DNA of 61,062 bases from CAYNWT01 sp964450955 (GTDB lineage: Bacteria; Planctomycetota; Planctomycetia; Planctomycetales; Planctomycetaceae): positions 1 to 61,062 of the forward strand of contig CAYVFI010000039.1 of assembly GCA_964450955.1 (NCBI GenBank), written 5' to 3'. Below are positions 26,766-35,628 of the stretch, one piece after another; the stretch's first letter is position 1; the number at the start of each line of letters is the position of its first letter. Below the pieces are notes generated by a model, which was not told the DNA's origin, made no database searches, and saw nothing but the letters and a program-made list of their open reading frames with translations. The translations under genes were made by a program, and so were the position numbers.

Positions 26766-27362
26766 CTAGCGACAGCTGTTGTAGCCACCACCAAAGAACG
26801 AACGCGAGTAGTAAGATGGTCGCGCTCCGAACGAGTAAGATCGAGAGTACGTTGGTCGGAAGGTGTTGAATGGAGTGAAGCTTCGTCCTGAGTAGTAGGA
26901 CGGCTGTGAATAGTAGCTGCGTTGTGGGATTGAGTACTGCTGGATTGGCTGGCTGTACTGTGGAGCGAATGACTGGCTGTATGCCGGCTGGGAGTAAACT
27001 GGTGCCGAGTAGATCGGGGCCGGAGCGAAATTGGTTGTGCCGCTGCCAACCGCTGGCGCGAAGTTGGTTGTGCCGCTGCCACTTTGGATCGGGGCGAAGT
27101 TGGTTGTTCCGCTACCTGATGGAGGAGCAGGAACGATATTGGAGGTCCCGCTGCCGCTTTGGATCGGAGCGAAGTTTGTGGTTCCGCTACCGGCGGTTGG
27201 AGGCGGGAGAACAGTTCCACTACCACTTTGGATTGGCGCGAAGTTGCTGGTACCACTACCGGCAGTTGGTGGCGGCAACACACTGTTGCGGCTTCCACTT
27301 TGGGCCCACACTGGTACCGCGATCGCAGCAACACTGGCAACTAGACACAGACGACGAAACAT
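26766..27362 (-). CDS. Secreted Ser/Gly/Thr repeat protein, Tyr-rich C-terminus
   Basis: 198 residues with AAGGAAG upstream of the ATG. A signal peptide (MFRRLCLVASVAAIAVPVWA|Q) is followed by about seven repeats of the type SGTTNFAPIQSG, sometimes with VLPPPTAG between them (residues about 25-120). The C-terminal 80 residues are rich in Tyr, Ser and Gln (YSQPSYYSGRS, ARPSYYSRSFFGGGYNSC). The composition suggests a secreted, possibly cross-linked or adhesive wall protein; no family is recognised. It precedes a terminator. Confidence 0.75.
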   Translation of the reverse strand: MFRRLCLVASVAAIAVPVWAQSGSRNSVLPPPTAGSGTSNFAPIQSGSGTVLPPPTAGSGTTNFAPIQSGSGTSNIVPAPPSGSGTTNFAPIQSGSGTTNFAPAVGSGTTNFAPAPIYSAPVYSQPAYSQSFAPQYSQPIQQYSIPQRSYYSQPSYYSGRSFTPFNTFRPTYSRSYSFGARPSYYSRSFFGGGYNSCR

Positions 27363-27569
27363 AAGACTTCCTTTGCAGATTGATGCGGCACAATGTCCGC
27401 GTGGGCGCGCGACACGCCCAAGTGTTGTTTACTTCACACTGGCTGGGCTCTGGCGCAATACGGTTTCCGCAAAGACGCGAAGACCCCCCTTTACCTTACC
27501 GACATTCTTCAAAAACCGGCAAATCGTGCCAGTCCAATCACTCCCTTATTAAATCTGATCAAGTGTCAC

Positions 27570-28967
27570 TTACTTGATGAGCCGCGTTTTCGGGTACTGG
27601 GCGAACCAGCCAAACCAGAACGCACGGTGGGCCGGCAGGCGCTTTAAGGAACCGATTTCTGAAGTGAGTTCCGCTTCGGTGACCTTCCAACGGTTCCCGT
27701 CGGAGTCAACGGCCGTGTCGCCTTTAAAGGCATTGAAGGTGATGCCTGTGGAATCGTAAACCCGGTTCGCTCCGGACCGGTCTGTCAGAATGACGAACCG
27801 TTGTTTGCCGATCTTGTCGTGGAACACACGATTCCGGCGCAGGTATTTGGCTGAGACTGCAAGCTGATCGTCGCCGTCGCGTAGTGCCACGACCTGGTCC
27901 TTGTTCTTCAGGCGCTTGTCTGTTTTGGAGACGCCGAACATCAGGTCGTGCGTTGCGAAGTAATCGCGATAGGCCACTCCTTCGCCGTAGTCGCGCCGAT
28001 AGCCCGTGTTTAGTGAAAGGACGGTGCTGTCAGGATGTCGCTTCTTCCATTCGCCCCAGGTCGTTGTGACGACGTGTCGCCGTTTTAGTTTGATGCCCTT
28101 GCCCACAAGTGGACCCACCACGGGTGTTCCCATGAGCGTCGACCAGTACGACTTGGTTGCCTGGTCGTACATGAGTTTGTTGGAACGGTAAAGGAAACCG
28201 CTGGTTCCGAGTTCGTGGTGAGTTCCGTTAAATTCTGTCTGATACACGATCAGCGCGCCGCAAAGCGTTCAATAGGCGCCGCAGACGGATTCGCCGCCTA
28301 TCGTGTCCTTAAACATTTCGTGCCATGCGAGAATGCGTTTTGGGTAGCACCTGGCATCGCCGTTCAGGTCGACGCCGAACACAACATCGGTGTCTGCCAG
28401 GTACCGAGCCTGCTTGACGGGAATCATCTTCGGGTTCTTAAGCGGAGGGATTCCATCACGAACGACACCGCCCCACCGAATTTCATCCAGCCGAATCTTC
28501 GCATTGTCCGTCTGGACAAAGTATTCCCTGAACCGATTATCAATCGGTGAATAAATCGCGCTTTTGAACAACGCATACTGCGGGTGTGGTTTGTAGTCCT
28601 GCTTCCATAACCACTTGTACCACGCGGCGCTGTCAGTTCCGTGGTGTTCGCCGGTTTTCGCCTGAAGCAACCGGATGACTTTGTTGTACCGATCGTTTCC
28701 GCGAGTGAACCGAGCGGCTTCGACCAGCATGACGGCTCCGCCCTTGTGCCAGCCGCGACTGATTTCTCGCAGAGACCTATCGAACACAGTGTCCGACTCT
28801 GCCGTGAGATTCACGTAGCTACGGAAGGAGGCGATCTCAGCGTTATTTCCAGCGGTCGTTTCAACCAGAACCGGTTCGGGTTCGGGTTCGACCGGATGTG
28901 ACATCGTCATCGCGTACACGGCAACGCTGGCGGTCAAAAACACACCGGTGACAAAAATTCTTCTCAT
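27570..28967 (-). CDS. DUF3179 protein with in-frame TGA; candidate selenoprotein
   Basis: The frame from the ATG at 28967 (GGGGAG upstream) to 27570 is 466 codons and is interrupted once, by TGA at 28269-28271 (codon 233). Both sides are in the same frame. The N-terminus is a signal or anchor (MRRIFVTGVFLTASVAVYA). The first half has helical segments, then IPPLKNPKMIPVKQARYLADTDVVFGVDLNGDARCYP…, the start of the DUF3179 domain. At the TGA the protein reads GAY-[TGA]-TLCGALIVY, where the family normally has a Cys of a CxxC motif. The rest (SGFLYRSNKLMYDQATKSYWSTLMGTPVVGP) completes the domain. If TGA is read as selenocysteine, the site is UxxC. The function of DUF3179 is unknown; a redox role is suggested. 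A simple nonsense mutation remains possible. Confidence 0.8.
28239..28253 (-). promoter_or_regulatory. Possible bacterial SECIS hairpin
   Basis: Sixteen bases after the TGA, CTGAT pairs with ATCAG around the loop CGTGT. The loop has G at its second position, 22 bases after the TGA, inside the range known for bacterial SECIS elements. The stem has five pairs and no clear lower extension. Confidence 0.5.
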
Positions 28968-29646
28968 ACTACTCCCCGACTCCAAGGGTACGTGCGCTTT
29001 GACGCCCTGCGCTGGATTTCTGCGCACATCTTGTTCGATGCGACGACCGCGAAGAGTTTTACGTGGGAACCATTACTTTTTCTGACCCGGCGTTCGGGGT
29101 CTGCGTGCTGGGTGGCCTGTCCGGCTAATGACCCCGGAATTCAAACGCACGCCGCGCAAGGGAGCGCAGGGCGGGAGAGGGGGGACGATCGATGGACAGA
29201 AAACGGCGATCGTTCGCACGGAATAACCCGCTGCTGCGGTTCACGAAATCGTGAACACTCTGGTTCCGGCATGTGGGCTACGCACAAGTGCCCAAGTGCT
29301 GTAAAACTGGCCCGGCACCGCGAGTAGCAGTCCAAAGAATTTGTCAGCGGCGGGGCACAGGCCGAATGCCACTGACTTCCCCTTCGCCACTGATTTTGCA
29401 TCGGCGGTTCACGGCTTTTGCACGACACAACCTGTCAGAAAGGTGTTGTAGCGTAGAAGCCATTTCGCCTGCGACATAAAGTCGGGGGCGGAAAATCTAA
29501 AGTCAGTACCATTGGGTACTGGCGACCGGTTCAGACATCCAGAAAACCCATCACCAATGCTGTCTGTCAAGGAATGACCGGCGGCTTGAATGCGCCGGAC
29601 GACGGGGCTGATGTGGTCTTCGAAACTACTTTGAGCAAAGCATCGA
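28968..29646. other. Intergenic region between divergent genes
   Basis: 679 bases between the DUF3179 gene (-) and fhcA (+). A perfect palindrome GTTCACGAAATCGTGAAC sits at 29239-29256. No open frame here has a convincing start. No tRNA was recognised. Confidence 0.5.
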
Positions 29647-31296
29647 ATGAGTCTGCTGCAAATTAAGAACGGACGTGTTTACGACCCGAAAAACAATGTC
29701 GATGGCGACGTCTGTGATATCTGGATTCAGGACGGGCGCGTCGTGCCGAAGCCGGGCGGTGAGGTCAAAGCTGACAAGGCCATTGACTGCAGCGGCATGG
29801 TGGTGATGCCGGGCGGTGTCGATATGCACTGCCACATTGCCGGGCCGAAGGTGAATATGGCTCGCAAAATGATGCCAGATGACAAACGGCTGGCTCCGAA
29901 AGTTCACCGAACTGAAAACACCCGATCAGGAACCACTGGCAGCGTGCCCAGCACATTCGCCACCGGTTACCTGTATGCCGGACTTGGTTACACAACCGCC
30001 TTCGACGCTGCCATTCCGCCATTGATGGCCCGGCACGCTCACGAAGAACTTCACGACACGCCGGTCATCGACAAAGGCTTCTACGTGTTGATGGGCAACA
30101 ACCATTACGTCATGAAGCAGATTCAGGAGAACGAACCGAAAAAGCTGAAGGCCTACATCGCGTGGTTGTTAAACGCGTCCGGCGGCTACGCAGCCAAAGT
30201 TGTGAACCCGGGCGGTGTGGAAGCGTGGAAGTCCGGTCAGGGCAACTGCAGCGGCATGGACGCACCGATAGAACACTTCGACGTGACGCCCCGCCAGATT
30301 ATCCAGGGCGTGGCCCGCGCTGCGAACGAACTCGGCCTGCCGCACCCGGTTCATATTCACTGCAACAACCTTGGCATGCCGGGCAACTGGGAAACCACTC
30401 TGGACACAATGAAGTCACTGGACGGACAACGCGCGCATCTGACTCACATTCAGTTTCACAGTTATGGCGGAGACCCGGACGACCAAAGCACGTTCAGGTC
30501 AAACGTGCCCCAGCTGGTCGAATATATCAACGCGCATCCGAACCTGACGATTGACGTTGGTCAGGTCATGTTTGCGGAAACCACATCAATGACTGGCGAT
30601 GGGCCGCTGGGGTACTTTCTGCATCAGGTAACCGGACGCAAGTGGTTTAGTGCAGACACCGAAATGGAAGCGGGCTGCGGTATCGTTCCAATCACCTATA
30701 AGAACAAGAGTATGGTTCATGCCATCCAGTGGGCGATTGGGTTGGAGTGGTACCTGTTGGTTGACGACCCCTGGCAGGTGGCGATGAGCACCGACCACCC
30801 GAACGGTGGTTCGTTTCTCGCCTACCCGGAAATTATTGCTTTGCTGATGGATCAAACGCGGCGAACCGAAATGCTGCAGCAGGTTCCTGAATCGGTTCGT
30901 GACCGCTGCACGTTGGGCGAACTGACCCGCGAATATACGCTCAACGAAATCGCGATCATCACGCGAGCCGGCCCAGCGCGAATGCTGGGGCTGGAACGCA
31001 AAGGCCATCTGGGCGAAGGAGCCGACGGCGACGTTACGGTGTACTCGCCAGACGACGACATTCAGAGGATGTTTGAGATTCCCCGGTATGTCATTTCCGG
31101 TGGCGAGATCATCGTTGACGACGCCCAGCTAAAGCAGGATCGTGCCGGCAAGACGTTTCATGTGCAGCCCAAGTACGACGACGGTGTGGTGCCGGATATC
31201 AAAGATTGGTTCGAAGATCACTACACGATTCGGTTCCGGAACTATCCCGTTGGGGATCACTACCTTGAGAACGGGGAAGCGATACCGACTAATTGA
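29647..31296 (+). CDS. fhcA: Formylmethanofuran dehydrogenase subunit A (amidohydrolase)
   Basis: 549 residues with an amidohydrolase fold: MHCHIAG near residue 59 binds metal, AAKVVNPGG contains a likely carboxylated Lys, VHIHCNNLG and HLTHIQFHSYGG give further ligands, and STDHPNGG supplies the catalytic Asp. The ending PKYDDGVVPDIKDWFEDHYT is typical of FwdA/FhcA. It hydrolyses formyl-methanofuran in the bacterial formyltransferase/hydrolase complex, releasing formate. Functional partner of FhcB at 23769. A composite repeat begins a few bases after its stop. Confidence 0.92.
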   Translation: MSLLQIKNGRVYDPKNNVDGDVCDIWIQDGRVVPKPGGEVKADKAIDCSGMVVMPGGVDMHCHIAGPKVNMARKMMPDDKRLAPKVHRTENTRSGTTGSVPSTFATGYLYAGLGYTTAFDAAIPPLMARHAHEELHDTPVIDKGFYVLMGNNHYVMKQIQENEPKKLKAYIAWLLNASGGYAAKVVNPGGVEAWKSGQGNCSGMDAPIEHFDVTPRQIIQGVARAANELGLPHPVHIHCNNLGMPGNWETTLDTMKSLDGQRAHLTHIQFHSYGGDPDDQSTFRSNVPQLVEYINAHPNLTIDVGQVMFAETTSMTGDGPLGYFLHQVTGRKWFSADTEMEAGCGIVPITYKNKSMVHAIQWAIGLEWYLLVDDPWQVAMSTDHPNGGSFLAYPEIIALLMDQTRRTEMLQQVPESVRDRCTLGELTREYTLNEIAIITRAGPARMLGLERKGHLGEGADGDVTVYSPDDDIQRMFEIPRYVISGGEIIVDDAQLKQDRAGKTFHVQPKYDDGVVPDIKDWFEDHYTIRFRNYPVGDHYLENGEAIPTN

Positions 31297-31301
31297 AGGG
31301 G

Positions 31302-31330
31302 CGAATATCCAATATCCAAAAAGGAATCTC
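31302..31330 (+). repeat. Repeat C, copy 1
   Basis: CGAATATCCAATATCCAAAA followed by AGGAATCTC. Near-identical to 33379-33410 and, in reverse, 40148-40180. Repeat B starts 25 bases downstream. Confidence 0.85.
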
Positions 31331-31354
31331 CAGGTAAGAAGTGGATCGCTGGGC

Positions 31355-31665
31355 GTAGTGGACGAGGCTACGAGTCCCCGGGCGCTCCGGCCCGTTCGCG
31401 ACCAGGGTACCTCGACGGCCAGCTCCCAATTCGACGGGACGTTGGGGAACCGCAGAATGTCGAACAAGGAATTTCGAAAGATGACGTGAAGTCGTCGGAC
31501 ACTCCGTCCGGTCCCACGCCCAACCGAAGATCAACACGCCATAACTTCGCGCTGCGGGGGAAATTGATGCTGTACGCTATGCCGGTACTCAGCGTGCCGT
31601 AGATCAGGTAACGGCCCTCGAACCGGCTAGAGCTGCGGGGGACTCGTTGCCTCGTCCATTGCGGG
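31355..31665. repeat. Palindromic repeat B, copy 2 (long centre)
   Basis: The left arm GTAGTGGACGAGGCTACGAG starts at 31355. The right arm GGGGACTCGTTGCCTCGTCC ends near 31665. About 250 bases separate the arms, including a stretch (GAATGTCGAACAAGGAATTT, about 31454) that resembles repeat C. Confidence 0.8.
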
Positions 31666-31717
31666 TGGCTCCCATCGCCTACAGACCGCCCAACCGGAGA
31701 TGCAGCCCCCTACGCGG

Positions 31718-31760
31718 TCCCGTCCCCCCACCGGATACCGATCCAACGGAACGTTGGTTA
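31718..31760 (-). repeat. Two-hairpin repeat A, copy 3
   Basis: On the minus strand TAA, then CCAACG-TTC-CGTTGG, ATCGG-TAT-CCGGT and a G-rich tail. No gene ends here in that frame, so this copy is an orphan upstream of mqnE. Confidence 0.8.
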
Positions 31761-31823
31761 AGTGGCGAGGGGGTAGTGCGGTTCTTATGATCTGGCGAGG
31801 ATCTTTGGAAGAAACGCGAAAAA

Positions 31824-32957
31824 ATGGCTGATAAACCGACACTTCAGGGTATCACGGACAAGGTTCGTTCTGGTGAACGGCTAACGTTTGACGATGGAAT
31901 GTTTCTTGAGAACGAAGTCGACATTCTGACGCTGGGCGAGCTGGCGAATGTGGTTCGCGAGCGGAAAAACGGGAACCTGGCGTTCTATAACACCAACATC
32001 CATTTGAACCCGACCAACGTCTGTGTTTATCGGTGCAAGTTTTGCGCGTTTCGAGCGGACTTGAAGGACGAGAAAGCTTACACGTTTACTGACGATATGA
32101 TTCGTGAGCGTGTTGAGGAAGCTCGGCGAGCAGGCGCGACGGAGATTCATGTAGTGGGCGGCTTGCACCACAAGAAGAAGTTTGAATGGTACTTGAACGT
32201 CGTGAAAGTCATTCACGAAGCGTGGCCTGAACTGCACATTAAGGCGTGGACGCCGGTTGAAATTCAGTGGTTTAGCTTCATCACGAAGAAGCCAATCGAA
32301 TGGGTTCTGGAACAGATGGTCGAAGCCGGGTTGGGCAGCATGCCGGGCGGTGGTGCGGAGATCTTTGATGAGGAAGTCCGCAAGCAGATTTGCGAACACA
32401 AAGCGGACTCAGCAGTTTGGTTCGAAACGCACCGGGCGGCTCACAAGTTGGGGCTGCGAACCAACGCGACAATGTTGTATGGCCACGTTGAAGAAGCACA
32501 GCATCGCATCGACCACCTGATTCGCCTGCGTGATTTACAGGATGAAACTGGCGGCTTCCAGACATGCATTCCGTTGGCGTTCCATCCAGAGAACACCGGC
32601 ATGGATGACATTGAGAAGCCAACGGGGATGATGGACCTGAAGATGATTGCCATTTCAAGGCTGATGCTGGACAACTTCCAGCACATCAAAGCGTACTGGA
32701 TTATGCTGGGCGAAAAGATTGCTCAGGTGGCATTGGGTTTTGGAGCCGACGACATCGATGGCACCGTGGTTCATGAAATCATCTACCACGACGCGGGTGC
32801 TCAAACGCCACAAGGTTTGACCGTAGAACAACTTCACACGCTTATCCGGGAAGCTGGGCGAGAGCCTGTCGAACGCGATACACTCTATCGACAGGTAATG
32901 CGAGATGGAGAACGCTGGAGCATTGGTGCTCCGGTCCTGACGGAAGTCGCATCTTAG
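31824..32957 (+). CDS. mqnE: Aminofutalosine synthase (radical SAM)
   Basis: 377 residues. The radical SAM cluster CVYRCKFC (Cys67, 71, 74) is followed by AFRADLKDEKAYTF, and the preceding NIHLNPTN is typical of MqnE/MqnC. VGGLHHKKKFEWYLNVV and SMPGGGAEIFDEEVRKQIC fit MqnE more than MqnC. It joins the enolpyruvyl side chain and nucleoside to make aminofutalosine, an early step in the futalosine menaquinone pathway. The other genes of the pathway are not here. It is followed by a DUF1805 gene after 60 bases. Confidence 0.9.
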   Translation: MADKPTLQGITDKVRSGERLTFDDGMFLENEVDILTLGELANVVRERKNGNLAFYNTNIHLNPTNVCVYRCKFCAFRADLKDEKAYTFTDDMIRERVEEARRAGATEIHVVGGLHHKKKFEWYLNVVKVIHEAWPELHIKAWTPVEIQWFSFITKKPIEWVLEQMVEAGLGSMPGGGAEIFDEEVRKQICEHKADSAVWFETHRAAHKLGLRTNATMLYGHVEEAQHRIDHLIRLRDLQDETGGFQTCIPLAFHPENTGMDDIEKPTGMMDLKMIAISRLMLDNFQHIKAYWIMLGEKIAQVALGFGADDIDGTVVHEIIYHDAGAQTPQGLTVEQLHTLIREAGREPVERDTLYRQVMRDGERWSIGAPVLTEVAS

Positions 32958-33017
32958 TTGCAGGTACGGTATCGCCGGCCGGCCTGGCGTTCCGCTTTTG
33001 CTTATCGGGGAAGTACG

Positions 33018-33362
33018 ATGGATAGTTTGTCACCACAGGTTACTCAGCGTCCGCTGGAGTTTGAAAACGGATCAGCACTCGGTGTGAGCACACGCTGGGC
33101 TCGCGGTCAGTACTGTTCTATTTTGACCCCGGTTGGTTTGGTTGGTTGTGGGATCTACGACCTGAAGACTCCGGCTGAGTTCAACCAGGTTGTCGCTGTT
33201 GCCAAGGGCACGGTTGAGAAGCCGCTGGTCGAACCAGAAGACCTGTACGATGCTGAGATCGCCGGGTTGACTCCGCAAGCGGAAGAACTGGGGATCAAGA
33301 TTGGGATGACCGGCCGTGAGGCGGTTGAGATAATGCTGAAGGCCGGGAAAGACAAGGAATAG
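33018..33362 (+). CDS. DUF1805 (YunC-like) protein
   Basis: 114 residues from the ATG at 33018 (GGGGAAG upstream). The pattern YCSILTPVGLVGCGIYDLKTPAEFNQVVAVAKG corresponds to the DUF1805 fold. The second half (LTPQAEELGIKIGMTGREAVEIML) has the usual helix. The function of this family is not known. It follows mqnE and precedes a repeat C plus repeat B unit. Confidence 0.8.
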   Translation: MDSLSPQVTQRPLEFENGSALGVSTRWARGQYCSILTPVGLVGCGIYDLKTPAEFNQVVAVAKGTVEKPLVEPEDLYDAEIAGLTPQAEELGIKIGMTGREAVEIMLKAGKDKE

Positions 33363-33378
33363 TTGACCCTGCGGGGCG

Positions 33379-33428
33379 TTGGGAATATCCAATATCCAAC
33401 AAGGAATCCCCGAGGAAGAAGTGCAGGC
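33379..33428 (+). repeat. Repeat C, copy 2
   Basis: GGGAATATCCAATATCCAAC followed by AAGGAATCCCCGAGGAAGAAGTG, 14 bases before repeat B copy 3. Confidence 0.85.
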
Positions 33429-33441
33429 TCATGGCGGGGCT

Positions 33442-33465
33442 GTAGTGGACGAGGCTACGAGTCCC
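33442..33465 (+). repeat. Repeat B, copy 3 (left arm only)
   Basis: GTAGTGGACGAGGCTACGAG then TCCC. The matching right arm is missing; the VOC gene starts 76 bases later. Confidence 0.85.
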
Positions 33466-33540
33466 TGATTGTCTTGTTCTGCTGTTACGCCGGGTCTTCT
33501 CTGCCCAGCCACTCTTATTCGGACCAGGGATTTATTTTCA

Positions 33541-33942
33541 ATGCCATCTCCGATTCAGGTTCGCGACATCGACCACGTGACGTTTGTGGTGAAAGATCTT
33601 GATGTCAGTCGAGCCTTCTACGCTGGGCTGATTGGCATGGACGAAGTACCCCGGCCCGCGTTCAACTTTCCAGGGCTGTGGTTTAGGTGCGGAACAACGT
33701 TGTTGCACTTGATCGGCGAACACGACGAATCGGGCCCGGCCGGCTATCCCGACGGAGTCACTCGAACCAGCACTCGCGCCCAACACATGGCGTTTCGGGT
33801 CGATGACGCTGCGGCAGTGGCTGAGGTTCTAAAGGAACACAATGTGCCGATGGTGTGCGACGCCAAGCATCGTCCCGACGGAGCCGTCCAGGTTTTCGTG
33901 CACGACCCGGACGGGCACGTGATTGAGTTCTGTTCGGAGTAG
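33541..33942 (+). CDS. VOC (glyoxalase/bleomycin-resistance) family protein
   Basis: 133 residues from the ATG at 33541; the frame is open upstream but through repeat B. The two βαβββ halves are visible: IDHVTFVVKDLDVSRAFYAGLIGM…, and AQHMAFRVDDAAAVAEVLKEHNVPM… ending VFVHDPDGHVIEFCSE. Metal ligands are likely His in DHVTF, His in QHMAF and Glu in IEFC. Enzyme activity is not specified; such proteins include lyases, epimerases and dioxygenases. Confidence 0.85.
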   Translation: MPSPIQVRDIDHVTFVVKDLDVSRAFYAGLIGMDEVPRPAFNFPGLWFRCGTTLLHLIGEHDESGPAGYPDGVTRTSTRAQHMAFRVDDAAAVAEVLKEHNVPMVCDAKHRPDGAVQVFVHDPDGHVIEFCSE

Positions 33943-33998
33943 GCTGCCGCGATGGCGGTGACGATGGTGCCCTATGGGCGACACTTCTGGCGACGGGA

Positions 33999-35501
33999 TC
34001 AGTTTACGATACCGTCGCGGGGTAGTAGTTCGTCCAGATTGGCGACGCCCAGTGCTCCGATGGCGATCATGATTGATGAGTGCTCCTGGTACTCCGGCAC
34101 GATGGATTCATAGGTGTCGTACTGGGTGTGGTGCGTCGTCCGATAGGTCGCGCGGCCTTTTTGCATCCAGAAGAAGCCGGGTACGCCGGCGCGGATGAAG
34201 GGAACATGGTCGCTGCCGCCTCGGGGTCGCATCGTGTCAACGACTGCGATGTCGAACGGCATGCTGGGGTTGAGCTTTCGAACGCCGGAGAATACGGATT
34301 CGAAGTCAGCCTTCATTGCTTCTGTGCAGCGAACACCGGCAACGAAGTTGGTTCCACCGTCGTGAACAAAAACCGCTGAGACGTTTTTGTAAATGTCGTC
34401 CTTGTGCTTTTCGACAAACGCTTTTGAACCCAGCAAGCCCTGTTCTTCACCCGACCACAGCATGAACCGGATGGTCCGCCGTGGTTTCACTCCAGCTTCC
34501 ATGAGAAGGCGAGCGGCTTCGATGGTCGTGGCGCATCCTGCCGCGTTGTCTGTCGCGCCGGTTGCTCCATCCCACGAATCAATGTGCCCACCCACGATGA
34601 CATACTCGTCTGGTTTTTCTGTGCCGGGGATATCGGCGATGACGTTGTAAAGCGGGATCGGACCTTTGCGGAAGTGGTTGCGGATGTCGAATTCCAGTTC
34701 CACTTCTTCGCCCGCTTCAACTTGCTTTTTGATGTCGTCGAACTGTTCTTTCAAAACTGTGATTCGCGGGACGGTGGGCAGCTTGTCCATTTCGACTTTG
34801 TAGCTGCCCCCAGTCAGGATTAGTTCTCCACTGGTGCTGGAAATCAGCCCGGCTGGTTTGCACGCTTTGATCGCGTCAGAGAGTTCCTGACGTTGTTCGC
34901 GGGTTAGCCGAACAGGTTCGGGTTTCTTTTCTTTGTCGTCGTCTGCTTTCTTATCTTCACCTTGTGCTGCTCGCGGCGGCGGAGTCCTTCGGCGACGGCG
35001 ACCGCGAAACGTTGGCCGTTCAATTAGCACGTAGTTGCCTTCAATTGACTCACGCATCTCCTCAAGCTGTTCCATTGTTTTTGGAGCCATGACAACGGCT
35101 GCCACAACGCGGCCTTTGGTTCCTGCGGTCCAGGCGTTGGTTCCGAAGTCCAGTCTCAGCTTCTTTGGCGATACCATGCGGCCGTAAGATGGTCCGCGTT
35201 CGAACCCCACGGGAAACTCGCCCCATTTTTCCAGGCGGCTCTTCAGGCCCATCGATTCGAACTTGTTTCGAGCCCAGTCGCAGCCCGCCTGCAAACCTTC
35301 CGAACCGGTCAGTCGGGGCCCGATGCGGTTGGTCAGATAGTCCAGATGTTCCTGGACCTTATTCCCCGACTTACCGACGTCGATGATTTTCTGAACCATC
35401 GGTGAAGGCTTCGCATCGGTTTCCGTTGTCTTCGCTGGTTCCTGCGGCGGACCCAGTGGCAGGCAAAGTGAAGTCACGGTGAGGCAAGTAATCAGGGTCA
35501 T
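33999..35501 (-). CDS. Secreted M28-family metallopeptidase
   Basis: 500 residues with AGGA eight bases before the ATG. A short signal peptide (MTLITCLTVTSLCLPLG) is followed by a propeptide-like segment, a PA-like insert (about residues 100-260, with a Lys/Glu-rich stretch near 190), then the zinc peptidase core. The core shows GGHIDSWDGATGATDNAAG (His and two Asp), LWSGEEQGLLGSKAF (catalytic Glu-Glu), and SDHVPFIRAGVPGFFW with a last His. The family contains aminopeptidases and carboxypeptidases. Likely extracytoplasmic. It is next to the mfnF-like gene, with 127 bases between them. Confidence 0.88.
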   Translation of the reverse strand: MTLITCLTVTSLCLPLGPPQEPAKTTETDAKPSPMVQKIIDVGKSGNKVQEHLDYLTNRIGPRLTGSEGLQAGCDWARNKFESMGLKSRLEKWGEFPVGFERGPSYGRMVSPKKLRLDFGTNAWTAGTKGRVVAAVVMAPKTMEQLEEMRESIEGNYVLIERPTFRGRRRRRTPPPRAAQGEDKKADDDKEKKPEPVRLTREQRQELSDAIKACKPAGLISSTSGELILTGGSYKVEMDKLPTVPRITVLKEQFDDIKKQVEAGEEVELEFDIRNHFRKGPIPLYNVIADIPGTEKPDEYVIVGGHIDSWDGATGATDNAAGCATTIEAARLLMEAGVKPRRTIRFMLWSGEEQGLLGSKAFVEKHKDDIYKNVSAVFVHDGGTNFVAGVRCTEAMKADFESVFSGVRKLNPSMPFDIAVVDTMRPRGGSDHVPFIRAGVPGFFWMQKGRATYRTTHHTQYDTYESIVPEYQEHSSIMIAIGALGVANLDELLPRDGIVN

Positions 35502-35628
35502 AGTGCTGTCCTGCAGAGTGAGTGAAATCCGATGGAGGCCGCGGAATCATCCGATCTGAATACGGTAGACGGCGCGAACAGTCAATGACGCACCGTTATT
35601 TGCGGCGCGGCAGCGGTGCCTTCCTGAA

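Larger units (their letters stand above)
31297..31823. other. Repeat-rich intergenic region before mqnE
   Basis: 527 bases occupied by repeat C copy 1, repeat B copy 2 and repeat A copy 3. No gene is supported. Confidence 0.7.

Noticed and set aside
27570..28247. Separate downstream gene starting at GTG 28247
   Set aside because: It would begin in the middle of the DUF3179 domain, and the codons between the TGA and this GTG are part of the family motif.
28269..28271. Plain pseudogene explanation for the TGA
   Set aside because: Not excluded, but no other damage is seen in 466 codons, and the stop falls exactly at a redox Cys with a SECIS-like hairpin after it.
28968..29646. Possible tRNA, including selC
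   Set aside because: No acceptor stem, T-loop or CCA end could be found here or in the other long gaps.
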